The position numbers were made by a program, and so were the translations under genes. A model generated the notes under the pieces. That model was given only the letters and a program-made list of their open reading frames with translations. It searched no databases and had not been told where the DNA came from. Source: F23-B02 sp963613665 (GTDB lineage Bacteria > Bacillota > Clostridia > Oscillospirales > Oscillospiraceae). Taken from it: a stretch of DNA of 64,000 nucleotides. Below, piece after piece: positions 50,749-59,239 of this stretch (its first letter is position 1; each line of letters opens with the position of its first letter). The stretch spans positions 62,001 to 126,000 of the forward strand of contig CAVEAL010000003.1 of the NCBI GenBank assembly GCA_963613665.1, written 5' to 3'.

Positions 50749-52788
50749 TTACTCCTCTACGAGTTCACCCTTGGCTTCACCGTTGGTGGACACCTCGTAA
50801 ACGAGTGCGTCTTCGCCGTTATCCTCGACCTCGGGAATATCCTCGACCTCAGCGGCAGCAGGCTCGGCCAGTGCGCGGATGGACAGGGATATCTTGTGAT
50901 TCTCGGTGTCGATAGCGGTGATCTTAGCCTCGACAACATCGCCGACGGAGAGGACCTCTTCGGGCTTGCCGATGCGGCGGTTTGCGATCTGGGAAATATG
51001 GATCAGACCGTCAACACCGGGAAGGACCTCGGCAAATGCGCCGAAGGTCATGAGCTTTACGATCTTGACCTCTGCGGTGTCGCCGACATTGTAGTTAGTG
51101 GTAAACTTGACCCAGGGATTCTCGTTGGGATCCTTGTAACCGAGGGAGATCTTTTTCTTCTCCTTATCGAAGCTGATGACGTAAACATCGACCTCGTCGC
51201 CGATCTTGAACAGCTCTGCGGGGTTCTTGATGCGGCTCCAGCTCATCTCGGAGACGTGCACCATGCCGTCAATGCCGCCGATATCGACGAATGCACCGTA
51301 GCTGGTCATGGACTTGACCACGCCGTGATACTTGTTGCCGACCTCCATCTCGTTCCAGATGGCCTCTGCCTTTTCGCGGCGCTCCTTCTGAGCAACGGCA
51401 CGGATGGAACCGACAACGCGCTTGCGGCTGCGGTTGACCTCAGTGATCTTGACGCGGGTCTTCTGCTTGAGGAGCTGATTCATATCGGCTTCCTTGGGCA
51501 GGCCGGACTGGGATGCGGGAACGAATACGCGAACGCCCTTGACGCTGACGACTACGCCGCCCTTGTTGATCTCGGTAACGGTACCCTCGAGGAACTCGCC
51601 GCTTTCGACCGCTTCTTCGACCATCGTCCAGCTCTTTGCTGCATCAAGACGCTTCTTCGAGAGCATAACTGTGCCTTCAACATCATTGACGCGGACGACA
51701 ACTGCTTCGATCGCATCGCCGACCTTAACGGCGTCTTCTACCTTGATGCCGTCATCGGTAAACTCGGTGGTGGGAATGAAGCCGGAATACTTGGTGCCGA
51801 TATCGACACTGACTTCAGTGCCGGTAATAGCAACGACGGTGCCGGTTACCTTATCTCCATTATATATAGTCTTGATGGATTCCTCCAGCATTTCGTCGAA
51901 GGACATCTCCTTCTCTTCTGCTGCAGCAGCATCAATTTTGATTTCTTCGCTCATCTTGTTACTTACCTCCTTAATTATCCACGCAGGCGTGGACGCTCCT
52001 GCCGTAACGCCGACGGTGGACGCACCTGCAAGCCTGTCCATGTCCAATTCACCGGCATTTTCGATAAACTGAACGTTCGGGCAGAGCTCGGAGCATATCA
52101 CCGAAAGGTGGACGCTGTTCGCGCTGTGCTTACCGCCTATAACGACCATCGCATCGCACTCTGCCGCTAATTTCGCGGCTTCTTCCTGACGCGTGGATGT
52201 TGCACCACATATTGTATCAAAGATTTGAAGATTTGTACATCTTTTTTTTAAGAAACTTGCACATTCGGTAAAATTACTACGAGTCTGGGTGGTTTGGACT
52301 ACCATCGTTATCGGTTTATCCAATAATTCGCCTGTTTTTCCGTACCACTCATGCAATTCGGAGGCATTTTCGCAGATGACACAGTCTCCGCACCAGCCCT
52401 TGACGGCCTCGACCTCGGGGTGACCGTGCATTCCGATTATGACCACAAAGCGGCCTTCCTCATGTGCACTTGCAACAAGCTCATGTATGCGCTTTACCTT
52501 GGGGCAGGTCGCGTCGCTTATCTGAGCTTGTCTGTCCTCAAGGCTCCTGTACACGGCTTTTGACACACCGTGAGAGCGTATCATGATCCGTGCGCCCTGC
52601 GGCAGCTCTTCGGGAGAGGCTATAACACGCAGTCCCTCGCTCTCAAAGCGGCGAACCACATCGTCATTGTGTATCAGCTGGCCGAGCGAGTACGCGCTGC
52701 CGTCCTTGAGCAGTTTCTGCGCCATGTCTACCGAGCGGCTCACGCCGAAGCAGAAGCCCGCGCTTTTTGCTACGATCATTTTATCCAT
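50749..52788 (-). CDS. ispH: IspH - ribosomal protein S1-like fusion
   Basis: The 679-residue protein joins two activities. Residues ~1-285 are 4-hydroxy-3-methylbut-2-enyl diphosphate reductase, the last MEP step, with the three [4Fe-4S] Cys sites (AGFCFGV near 11-17, CPKVKR near 96, CGATS near 194) and HGHPE near 122. Residues ~305-655 hold four S1 RNA-binding domains (e.g. GAFVDIGGIDGMVHVSEMSW), followed by an acidic tail. The fusion is established in clostridia. ATG at 52788 is chosen because GGAG lies 7 nt upstream; another ATG two codons earlier overlaps the cmk stop. Confidence 0.95.
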   Translation of the reverse strand: MDKMIVAKSAGFCFGVSRSVDMAQKLLKDGSAYSLGQLIHNDDVVRRFESEGLRVIASPEELPQGARIMIRSHGVSKAVYRSLEDRQAQISDATCPKVKRIHELVASAHEEGRFVVIIGMHGHPEVEAVKGWCGDCVICENASELHEWYGKTGELLDKPITMVVQTTQTRSNFTECASFLKKRCTNLQIFDTICGATSTRQEEAAKLAAECDAMVVIGGKHSANSVHLSVICSELCPNVQFIENAGELDMDRLAGASTVGVTAGASTPAWIIKEVSNKMSEEIKIDAAAAEEKEMSFDEMLEESIKTIYNGDKVTGTVVAITGTEVSVDIGTKYSGFIPTTEFTDDGIKVEDAVKVGDAIEAVVVRVNDVEGTVMLSKKRLDAAKSWTMVEEAVESGEFLEGTVTEINKGGVVVSVKGVRVFVPASQSGLPKEADMNQLLKQKTRVKITEVNRSRKRVVGSIRAVAQKERREKAEAIWNEMEVGNKYHGVVKSMTSYGAFVDIGGIDGMVHVSEMSWSRIKNPAELFKIGDEVDVYVISFDKEKKKISLGYKDPNENPWVKFTTNYNVGDTAEVKIVKLMTFGAFAEVLPGVDGLIHISQIANRRIGKPEEVLSVGDVVEAKITAIDTENHKISLSIRALAEPAAAEVEDIPEVEDNGEDALVYEVSTNGEAKGELVEE

Positions 52789-52790
52789 AT

Positions 52791-53474
52791 TCATTCTCCG
52801 GACATCCGGCCGGTTTTCTCCGCTATCAGGCGGCAGACCGCTGTCACGCTTTCTTCGAGAGTGTTGCCGCTCGTGTCGAGCAGCACGGCATCGCCGGCAG
52901 CCTTCAAGGGTGCGGCAGCACGCAGGCTGTCCTGCTCGTCACGCCGCTTCATTTCATCGAGCACCTCGTCAAAGGGCTTGTCTATCCCCTTTGCGAGCAG
53001 CTCCTCATAACGGCGTCGGGCACGGTCTTCAACATCGGCGGTGAGGAATATCTTGAGATCGGCATCGGGCAGTATCACCGTTCCGATATCGCGGCCATCC
53101 ATGATGACATCGTGCTTTTTTGCCATATCGCGCTGCATATCAATGAGAAATGCCCTGACCTCCGGTATCGCCGAGACCCCGGACGCAAGCATCGATACCT
53201 CCGGCAGACGTATGTCCTGGGAAACGTCGGCGCCGTCCAGATACATATGCTGCTCTCCGCTTTCGTTATATCTGAGTTCGATCTGAAGCTTCGGCAGCAT
53301 GGCGATAACGGCTGCCTTATCATCAAGGCTCACACCGTGATTTTTTGAGGCAAGCCCGATGGTCCTGTATATGGCGCCGGTATCGACATATATAAATCCG
53401 AACTTCTCGGCGGCTTTTCTTGATATTGTACTCTTTCCTGCGCCGGACGGGCCGTCGATGGCAATTGATATCAT
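52791..53474 (-). CDS. cmk: Cytidylate kinase
   Basis: Cmk phosphorylates CMP and dCMP. The 227-residue protein has P-loop DGPSGAGKST near 7-16, VDTGAIYRTI near 31-40, GRDIGTVILPDADLKIFLTA near 142-161 and RRYEE near 170. It overlaps nothing upstream and ends 2 nt before the preferred ispH start; cmk-ispH-S1 linkage is usual in clostridia. Confidence 0.96.
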   Translation of the reverse strand: MISIAIDGPSGAGKSTISRKAAEKFGFIYVDTGAIYRTIGLASKNHGVSLDDKAAVIAMLPKLQIELRYNESGEQHMYLDGADVSQDIRLPEVSMLASGVSAIPEVRAFLIDMQRDMAKKHDVIMDGRDIGTVILPDADLKIFLTADVEDRARRRYEELLAKGIDKPFDEVLDEMKRRDEQDSLRAAAPLKAAGDAVLLDTSGNTLEESVTAVCRLIAEKTGRMSGE

Positions 53475-53486
53475 AGCTTTACATCC

Positions 53487-54716
53487 TTATATAGAGTTGG
53501 CGGCAACGTATGCCGTAGACCATGCGATCTGAAGATTGAATCCGCCGGTATAGGCGTCTATATCCATGACCTCGCCGGCAAAGTACAGTCCGCTCACGAG
53601 CTTTGATTCCATCGTGCGCGGATTTATCTCCTTTGTAGAAACGCCGCCTGAGGTTACTATAGCCTCGTCAACAGGCCGCGGCCCGGACACGGATACGGGA
53701 AACTCCTTGAACAGCTTCAGAAGCTTGTGCCGCTGTGTACGCGTTATTGAATTGACTTTTTCCTCCGCCGGTATGCCGGACAGCTCAACGAGGACCGGTA
53801 TCATTGTTTTTCCGGCAAGATCGCCCAATGCGTTTGCAAAGTCGCGGTTTGCATATTTTTCAAAGTCGCGCAGCAGCCTTGCGTCAAGCTTTTTCTCATC
53901 GAGCGCAGGCTTGAGGTCGATGCTCAGACGGTACTTTGCAGTACCGAAATTGCGCATATGCGAGCTTGCCGACAGCACGAGCGGCCCCGACACGCCAAAA
54001 TGCGTAAACAGCATCTCTCCAAGCTCCCTGAAAATGAGCTTATCGTCCTCGTAGGCCGACAGCGTTACGTTTTTAAGTGAAAAGCCCTGCATCCTCGCAC
54101 AGTATTCGTCTCCGCTCTCAAGCGGAACGAGCGACGGGCGGCAGGGACTTATGCTGTGCCCAAGCTCGTGCGCCATTTTATAGCCTGCTCCGGTCGAGCC
54201 CGTGAGCGGATACGAAAGTCCGCCCGTGCATATGACAGCGGCGCGGCAGGATATTACGGAAGCATCCGTTTTAACGCCGCTGACTGCGCCGTTTTCGCAG
54301 ATTATATGCTCCGCACTTTCGCGCAGACGTCGGACTCCGCAGCGCTCTATATTGCGTGTGAGCGTTCCGGCGACATCATTTGCGTTATCCGACACGGGAA
54401 AGACGCGATTTCCGCGCTCGGTTTTCAGAGGCAGACCGAGCGACAGGAAAAATTGCATCGTGTCGCTAGGCGAAAGCCTGTTGAGCGCACTGTACAGAAA
54501 TCTGCCGTCGCCTGGGATATTTTCGAGAAATTCTTTTATATCGCAGTTATTCGTGACATTGCAGCGCCCCTTGCCGGTTATTCGCACCTTGCGGCCGAGC
54601 ATTTTATTCGGCTCAAGCAGGATAACGTCAAGCCCGCGCTGCGCCGCGACGAGGCTGCACATCATTCCGGCGGCTCCCCCGCCTATTACAACAGCGTCGG
54701 CACTGAGTTTTTTCAT
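53487..54716 (-). CDS. HI0933/YhiN-family NAD(P)/FAD-dependent oxidoreductase
   Basis: The 409-residue flavoprotein has the N-terminal dinucleotide fold VIGGGAAGMMC near 10-20, the family signature GRKVRITGKGRCNVTNN near 41-57, TGGLSYP near 165, and the late LYFAGEVMDIDAYTGGFNLQIAWS near 378-401. Its physiological substrate is unknown. It overlaps the rpiR-type regulator by 4 nt and precedes cmk, a common clostridial arrangement. Confidence 0.92.
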   Translation of the reverse strand: MKKLSADAVVIGGGAAGMMCSLVAAQRGLDVILLEPNKMLGRKVRITGKGRCNVTNNCDIKEFLENIPGDGRFLYSALNRLSPSDTMQFFLSLGLPLKTERGNRVFPVSDNANDVAGTLTRNIERCGVRRLRESAEHIICENGAVSGVKTDASVISCRAAVICTGGLSYPLTGSTGAGYKMAHELGHSISPCRPSLVPLESGDEYCARMQGFSLKNVTLSAYEDDKLIFRELGEMLFTHFGVSGPLVLSASSHMRNFGTAKYRLSIDLKPALDEKKLDARLLRDFEKYANRDFANALGDLAGKTMIPVLVELSGIPAEEKVNSITRTQRHKLLKLFKEFPVSVSGPRPVDEAIVTSGGVSTKEINPRTMESKLVSGLYFAGEVMDIDAYTGGFNLQIAWSTAYVAANSI

Positions 54717-55588
54717 GTAACTGCACCGTGTTCGGTCTGCTCATATACTTTGTTTTCCGACCAGATCGTCTCAAGCCGCTCGAAGGTTTTTGAGAGGTTT
54801 TCCTTGTTTTTTATGCCGACTGCAATGATTATGGCATTTATAAGGCTCATGGGAGCTACGAGCGAGTCAAGGAATGACACCATATCGCTCTTTGCGTGCA
54901 GGCATACGTCGGTTATTCCGTTTAAGGGCGAGGCCGGACTGTCCGTTATGGCGACGGTCATTGCGCCCATTTTCTTTGCAAACTCCACTGCGTCGATGGT
55001 ATGGCTCGAATAGCGCGGAAAGCTTATGGCAATGCAGAGATCGCCGTGGCCTATCCTTATCATCTGCTCGAATACCTCGCTGGCTGCGGTGTCGTGAATG
55101 ACGTTGACATTGCTGCGCAGCAAATTGAGATACAGCCCGAGAAATGTTGACAGCGAGGTCGATGTGCGCATACCGACAATATATATATTATTCGCGTCGA
55201 TTATGGAATCAACGAATTTGTTGAAGCTGTCCTGCGAAAGCACTTCGAGCGTCGCCTGGAGGTTCTGAATATCGCTTCCGATTATCGAGCGGACGATGTC
55301 CTTATCGTCGATCATGCTCTTTGCGACCTCTATGCGCTGCACCGAGGTAAGTCGGTTGCGTATCATCTCCTGCAGAGCCTTGCGCATGCTCGGATATCCG
55401 TCATAGCCGAGCTCGGTTGCAAAACGCACAACGGTGGATTCGCTCACGCCGACTATCTTGCCGAGCTTTCCGGCGGTCATGAACGCGGCCTTGTCATAGT
55501 TATTGAGAATATATTTTGCAATGCTTTTCTGTCCCTTGGAAAACTTGTTGCTGCCCTTCGAAAGGACCTTGAGAAGATCGGTCTCCAT
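54713..55588 (-). CDS. MurR/RpiR family transcriptional regulator
   Basis: The 291-residue regulator has an N-terminal HTH_6 domain (SKGQKSIAKYILNNY ... VSESTVVRFATELGYDGYP, residues ~15-70) and a C-terminal SIS sugar-phosphate-binding domain (IYIVGMRTSTSL near 130-141, GDLCIAISFPRYSSHTI near 175-191). It heads the flavoprotein-cmk-ispH operon and may be autoregulated; its effector cannot be read from sequence. Confidence 0.93.
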   Translation of the reverse strand: METDLLKVLSKGSNKFSKGQKSIAKYILNNYDKAAFMTAGKLGKIVGVSESTVVRFATELGYDGYPSMRKALQEMIRNRLTSVQRIEVAKSMIDDKDIVRSIIGSDIQNLQATLEVLSQDSFNKFVDSIIDANNIYIVGMRTSTSLSTFLGLYLNLLRSNVNVIHDTAASEVFEQMIRIGHGDLCIAISFPRYSSHTIDAVEFAKKMGAMTVAITDSPASPLNGITDVCLHAKSDMVSFLDSLVAPMSLINAIIIAVGIKNKENLSKTFERLETIWSENKVYEQTEHGAVT

Positions 55589-55619
55589 ACTTTCATCTCC
55601 ATGTTAAAACATAAAAGAC

Positions 55620-55648
55620 ATTTTACTTTCATTCTCATTAAATTGCAA
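55620..55648 (-). promoter_or_regulatory. rpiR-type regulator promoter, sigma-A type
   Basis: TTGCAA (55648-55643) and TAAAAT (55625-55620) on the minus strand are 17 nt apart. The inverted repeat ATGTT-AA-AACAT (55601-55612) lies just after the predicted start and could be an operator. Confidence 0.65.
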
Positions 55649-55668
55649 TAGCATTCTGCAACTTTTTC

Positions 55669-55702
55669 GCCCCGAACTTGCATATTTCAATGCGTTCGGG
55701 GC
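55669..55702 (-). repeat. 9-bp inverted repeat after rluB
   Basis: GCCCCGAAC/GTTCGGGGC (55669-55677, 55694-55702) forms a strong hairpin 30 nt after the rluB stop. The sequence following it on the minus strand is GAAAAAG rather than a T-run, so a terminator function is uncertain. The remaining part of the 144-nt gap holds only the downstream promoter. Confidence 0.5.
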
Positions 55703-55732
55703 AGTGTATCAAAGCTTTTGATTTTTCAGGCT

Positions 55733-56443
55733 TCATTCAGACTGTAATTCCTGCAATTCTTCCTCCGTGAGATAGCGCCACTGACCCGGTCGGAGCTGAC
55801 CGAGGGAAAGGCTGCCCTCGGCAACGCGCCGAAGCTTTGTAAGCTTAAGTCCCGCGCAGTCGCACATTTTTCGTATCTGGCGGTTTCGCCCCTCATGGAT
55901 GCGTATTGAAAGCTGCGTATAGTCCTCAGCTTCTTTTATTACGCTGACATCAGCCGGATGTATCCTGTATCCGTCTATTACGAGCGGACTTCCGAGCACC
56001 TTGAGCGCCGTTTCGCTGCACTTCCCCTTTACCCATGCGTGATAGGTCTTATCTGTCTGCGACGAGGGATGCATGAGCCTGTTTGCAAAATCGCCGTCGT
56101 CGGTCATGATAAGAAGTCCCTCTGAGTACATGTCGAGCCTTCCGACAGGATACAGGCGAACACCTGCGTCCTTCACCAGCTCGCTGACACAGCGGCGGTT
56201 TTTCTCGTCCTTTAGCGTCGTGACGTAGCCGCGCGGCTTGTTGAGCATTATGTACGTCCTCTCGGCAGGGCGCGCAAGAAGCCTGCCGTCAACACAGATA
56301 ACGTCGGTGTCGGGGTCGGCGCTGTCGCCGAGAGCGGCAGGAATTCCGTTGACGGTCACCTTACCCGTTTTTATTAACTCCTCGCTGCCGCGGCGCGAGG
56401 CAATGCCCGCGGCGGATATAAGCTTTTGCAGTCGCTGCTTCAT
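55733..56443 (-). CDS. rluB: Pseudouridine synthase, RluB/RsuA family
   Basis: The 236-residue protein has an N-terminal S4 domain (RLQKLISAAGIASRRGSEELI) and the catalytic domain with VGRLDMYSEGLLIMTDDG near 101-118 (catalytic Asp) and EGRNRQIRKM near 188. It modifies 23S rRNA. It overlaps the dac stop (ATGA). Confidence 0.94.
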   Translation of the reverse strand: MKQRLQKLISAAGIASRRGSEELIKTGKVTVNGIPAALGDSADPDTDVICVDGRLLARPAERTYIMLNKPRGYVTTLKDEKNRRCVSELVKDAGVRLYPVGRLDMYSEGLLIMTDDGDFANRLMHPSSQTDKTYHAWVKGKCSETALKVLGSPLVIDGYRIHPADVSVIKEAEDYTQLSIRIHEGRNRQIRKMCDCAGLKLTKLRRVAEGSLSLGQLRPGQWRYLTEEELQELQSE

Positions 56444-57570
56444 TTTTCCTCACCTATATAGTACGGTCTGAGTGCCGTATCGAACATTCTGCTGAGCCTC
56501 TCATACGCGCTCAGACGCTGAGAGGCATCTACCGTTACGTCTTCAGTATAAACCAAATTATCCTGCGCCGCAAGAGAGTCGTTGACAAATACGCTTATCT
56601 TCCCTACCTTTTCGCCCTCTATGCCGCCGGCAAACAGTATGCGCGGCGCTTCGAGCTTAACGCTGACCTCGTCGTTACAGCGCATAAGGAGGCGTATCCC
56701 GTTCTGCGGCACAGCCTCGGATACAGCGGCGGCTGAGGCGGCGACCTCAAGCGACAGCCTGAAGCTGTCGGCATCGTAGGACACGATGCGGTAATCGGAA
56801 AACGCCTTATCGAGCAGATACCTGTGGTCGTTCCAATCATCCGGAGCGTTCAGCGTTACGCAGACAAGGCGCATGCCGCCGCGCTCAGCGCAGCTGACGA
56901 GCGTTCTGCCAGCCGCGATCGTATAGCCGGTCTTAACGCCTATGCAGCCTTCGTATTCTCTCAGCAGGCGATTGTGGTTGTAGTATGTCACGCCCTTTAT
57001 CACGGCGCAGTTAGTCGAAACAATGCTTTTGAACGTTTCGTTTTCCATGCAGTATGCCGTAAGGCGCGCCATGTCGCGGGCAGTGGAACAGTGCCCGTCC
57101 TCGTCCAACCCGTGCGGATTGCGGAAGGATGTATTCTCAAGGCCGAGCTCGGCGGCTTTTTCGTTCATTTTCGCCGCAAAGGCAGTCTCATCGCCGCTGA
57201 CAGAGCAGGCAAGAGCCGCGGCGGCATCGTTGCCGGAATTGAGCATCATGCCGTAGAGCAGCTCACGAACGGTATAGCTCTCGCCAGGTACGGCGTACAT
57301 GCTCGAGCCCTCAATGGCGCTCCACTCGGGCTTTATGACGATCTTATCGTCAGGCTGCATGTTTTCAATGACGACGATAGCCGTCATTATCTTTGTTATG
57401 CTTGCAATCAGCATACGCTCATCGGCGTTTTTCTCAAAAAGCACATCGCCCGTATCAGCACACAGCACTATCGCACTGTGCGCTGAGAGCTCAGCATCGG
57501 CAAGTGCCTGCACCGGCGGTATCGCAAGCGCGAGTGAGGCAATAATAATCAAGGCTATGATCTTTTTCAT
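56440..57570 (-). CDS. dacF: D-alanyl-D-alanine carboxypeptidase, DacF type
   Basis: The 376-residue low-molecular-weight penicillin-binding protein has a signal peptide (MKKIIALIIIASLALAIPPVQALA), the active-site SITK (SxxK, near 58-61), SGN near 113-115, and KTG near 216-218, then a PBP5-type C-terminal domain. Its position downstream of ytfJ favours the sporulation-linked DacF/DacB group. ATG at 57570 is chosen for the signal peptide; a GTG five codons upstream is also possible. The Shine-Dalgarno lies in the loop of a small hairpin. Confidence 0.9.
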   Translation of the reverse strand: MKKIIALIIIASLALAIPPVQALADAELSAHSAIVLCADTGDVLFEKNADERMLIASITKIMTAIVVIENMQPDDKIVIKPEWSAIEGSSMYAVPGESYTVRELLYGMMLNSGNDAAAALACSVSGDETAFAAKMNEKAAELGLENTSFRNPHGLDEDGHCSTARDMARLTAYCMENETFKSIVSTNCAVIKGVTYYNHNRLLREYEGCIGVKTGYTIAAGRTLVSCAERGGMRLVCVTLNAPDDWNDHRYLLDKAFSDYRIVSYDADSFRLSLEVAASAAAVSEAVPQNGIRLLMRCNDEVSVKLEAPRILFAGGIEGEKVGKISVFVNDSLAAQDNLVYTEDVTVDASQRLSAYERLSRMFDTALRPYYIGEEK

Positions 57571-57605
57571 TAAAATAAGCACCACCTTTCGGCAGTGCTT
57601 ATTAT

Positions 57606-58007
57606 TTACAGATTGAAGCGTTTTAAACGTGTTTTCTTAGCATTATTTGCAATGTTCTCGATTCTGTCCATGACGTCAGGCACCATGTCGATGACCCTGT
57701 CAACGCCGTTTTTCGCCTGCGGTTCAACGTTTATCATACGCACACCGCCGTCCTTTACTACGAGAAAGCCGATGGGCTCGATCTTAACTCCGGCCGCGCT
57801 GCCTCCGCCGTAGCCCTGCTTGCTGCTGCCGAGCGAGTCGCCTCCGGCACCGCCGAAGCCGAAGCTCAGCTTTGAAACCGGTATGATGGTAAGCCCGTCG
57901 GGCGTGACGATAGGCTCGCCGATAATGTTGTTGACCTCAACAAGATTCTTGATGCTGTCCATTGTTGTCTGCATCATTTCGCTCAGTTTGTTGTTCTCCA
58001 TTTCCAT
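57606..58007 (-). CDS. ytfJ: GerW family sporulation protein YtfJ
   Basis: The 133-residue protein has the YtfJ pattern MQTTMDSIKNLVEVNNIIGEPI near 11-32 as two short motifs, a glycine-rich GFGGAGGDS ... GYGGGSAAGVKIEPIGFLVV near 48-80, and a basic tail. In Bacillus ytfJ is a forespore gene and its product GerW affects germination. ATG at 58007 has AGGGTGG upstream. It overlaps the end of the DUF2953 gene in another frame by 71 nt. Confidence 0.9.
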   Translation of the reverse strand: MEMENNKLSEMMQTTMDSIKNLVEVNNIIGEPIVTPDGLTIIPVSKLSFGFGGAGGDSLGSSKQGYGGGSAAGVKIEPIGFLVVKDGGVRMINVEPQAKNGVDRVIDMVPDVMDRIENIANNAKKTRLKRFNL

Positions 58008-58608
58008 TGAGTGCCACCCTTTCACGGATACGCCGTATCCTGTTATTTATAAGAATCCTCAGAAACAAAAAGCCTGCCGCAAGTCCCACGGCCAGCGCCG
58101 CGCCCAATCTCACGGACACGGAAAGCTCCGCCTCGGCGCGGCTTTCGCCGCTTTGCATATCAAGGTCGATGTATATATCCCTTTCCTTTACGCGAAACCC
58201 GCTCTCGAAAAACGGAATTATCGAGCCGACAAGGCCGTTTACCGAATTGTAGCGCATGACCGCATCATAAGGGTCGGGTGCAGATATTACGGCTCTGAGC
58301 CGTATTATATCAAAAAATACGACTTTTTTAAAGTGCCGCAGCGCCCGCAATGCCGTTTTTATGAGACTAAGCCAATCGTCGAAAGTAAAGTCGGACAGAA
58401 GGTTTTTCTTGGGCTTTGGCTCTGCGCCGGCCTCGGTCGGCTCACTTTCTTCGCCCCTCGGTTTTTTCTCCTTGGGCGGGTAAAGCCCGATCCTATAAAA
58501 CCACACATGCGCCGATGCCGTGAAGCTGCCGCCGGTATACGACGCGTGGACACCCGCCGGAATGAGCATTATCGCGGCCAAAATTATTAAGATAACAACA
58601 AGCGCCAT
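57937..58608 (-). CDS. DUF2953 membrane-anchored protein
   Basis: The 223-residue protein has an N-terminal transmembrane segment (VVILIILAAIMLIPAG) followed by a charged Pro/Glu/Lys linker and a domain typical of DUF2953, then another hydrophobic helix near 168-184 and a polar tail. It is the usual neighbour of ytfJ in clostridia and is probably expressed in sporulation. The last ~23 codons lie inside ytfJ, an unusually long overlap. Function unknown. Confidence 0.8.
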   Translation of the reverse strand: MALVVILIILAAIMLIPAGVHASYTGGSFTASAHVWFYRIGLYPPKEKKPRGEESEPTEAGAEPKPKKNLLSDFTFDDWLSLIKTALRALRHFKKVVFFDIIRLRAVISAPDPYDAVMRYNSVNGLVGSIIPFFESGFRVKERDIYIDLDMQSGESRAEAELSVSVRLGAALAVGLAAGFLFLRILINNRIRRIRERVALNGNGEQQTERNDADNNGQHQESC

Positions 58609-58629
58609 GGGCGCATCACCTCAACGAGC

Positions 58630-59232
58630 TTACTTCATATCCTCCATGCGGAGCTGATTGCTGCCGACCGTGTTTAGCTTTTCTATGGCGTCCTCAAGCT
58701 TTTTGACTCCGTCGCCGGAGCTTATATCCGGAAGCTCAGGAAGCTCCTCGAGTCTGCTTACGCCCATTGTGCGCAGAAAAACGTCCGTCGTGCGCAGAAG
58801 CGAGGGCCTGCCCGGTACGTCAAGCTTACCGCAGCGCTCGATAAGGCCGCGGTCAATGAGCACACCGACGGTGTATGAGCTGTCAACGCCGCGCACCTGA
58901 TCTATATATGCCCTTGTAACGGGCTGAAAATACGCAACGACCGCAAGCGTTTCAAGAGCCGGCTGCGAGAGCATCGGCGGCTTGCGCTGCTCGAGCGTTT
59001 TGCTTATCACCGACGCATACTCCGGCGATGAGCACATTTGCAGCTTGTTGTCAAGCCTGAGTATACGCATACCGCGCATACCGAAGCTGTACTCGTCGGA
59101 AAGCTCCTTTGCCGCCGCGAGTATATCGTCCTCCTCCGTCTCGAGGATCAGCGACAAACGCGCCACAGGAACGGGCTCCCCTGCCGCAAAAAGTATTGCC
59201 TCAATTGCTGACTTTATATTCTCTGTTTCCAT
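58630..59232 (-). CDS. scpB: Segregation and condensation protein B
   Basis: The 200-residue winged-helix protein forms the SMC-ScpAB condensin. It has IEAILFAAGEPV near 9-20, KPPMLSQPALETLAVVAYFQPVTRAYIDQVRGV near 83-115 (as consecutive family motifs), and RPSLLRTTDVFL near 145. It follows scpA by 7 nt. Confidence 0.95.
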   Translation of the reverse strand: METENIKSAIEAILFAAGEPVPVARLSLILETEEDDILAAAKELSDEYSFGMRGMRILRLDNKLQMCSSPEYASVISKTLEQRKPPMLSQPALETLAVVAYFQPVTRAYIDQVRGVDSSYTVGVLIDRGLIERCGKLDVPGRPSLLRTTDVFLRTMGVSRLEELPELPDISSGDGVKKLEDAIEKLNTVGSNQLRMEDMK

Positions 59233-59239
59233 TACAAAC

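Noticed and set aside
50716..52170. 484-codon open frame on the plus strand
   Set aside because: It is antisense to the S1 repeats of the IspH fusion; its repeated Asp/Leu-rich composition mirrors those repeats rather than a protein.
55669..55702. Terminator for rluB
   Set aside because: The stem is strong but is followed by GAAAAAG on the transcribed side instead of a T-run, so it is listed as an inverted repeat only.
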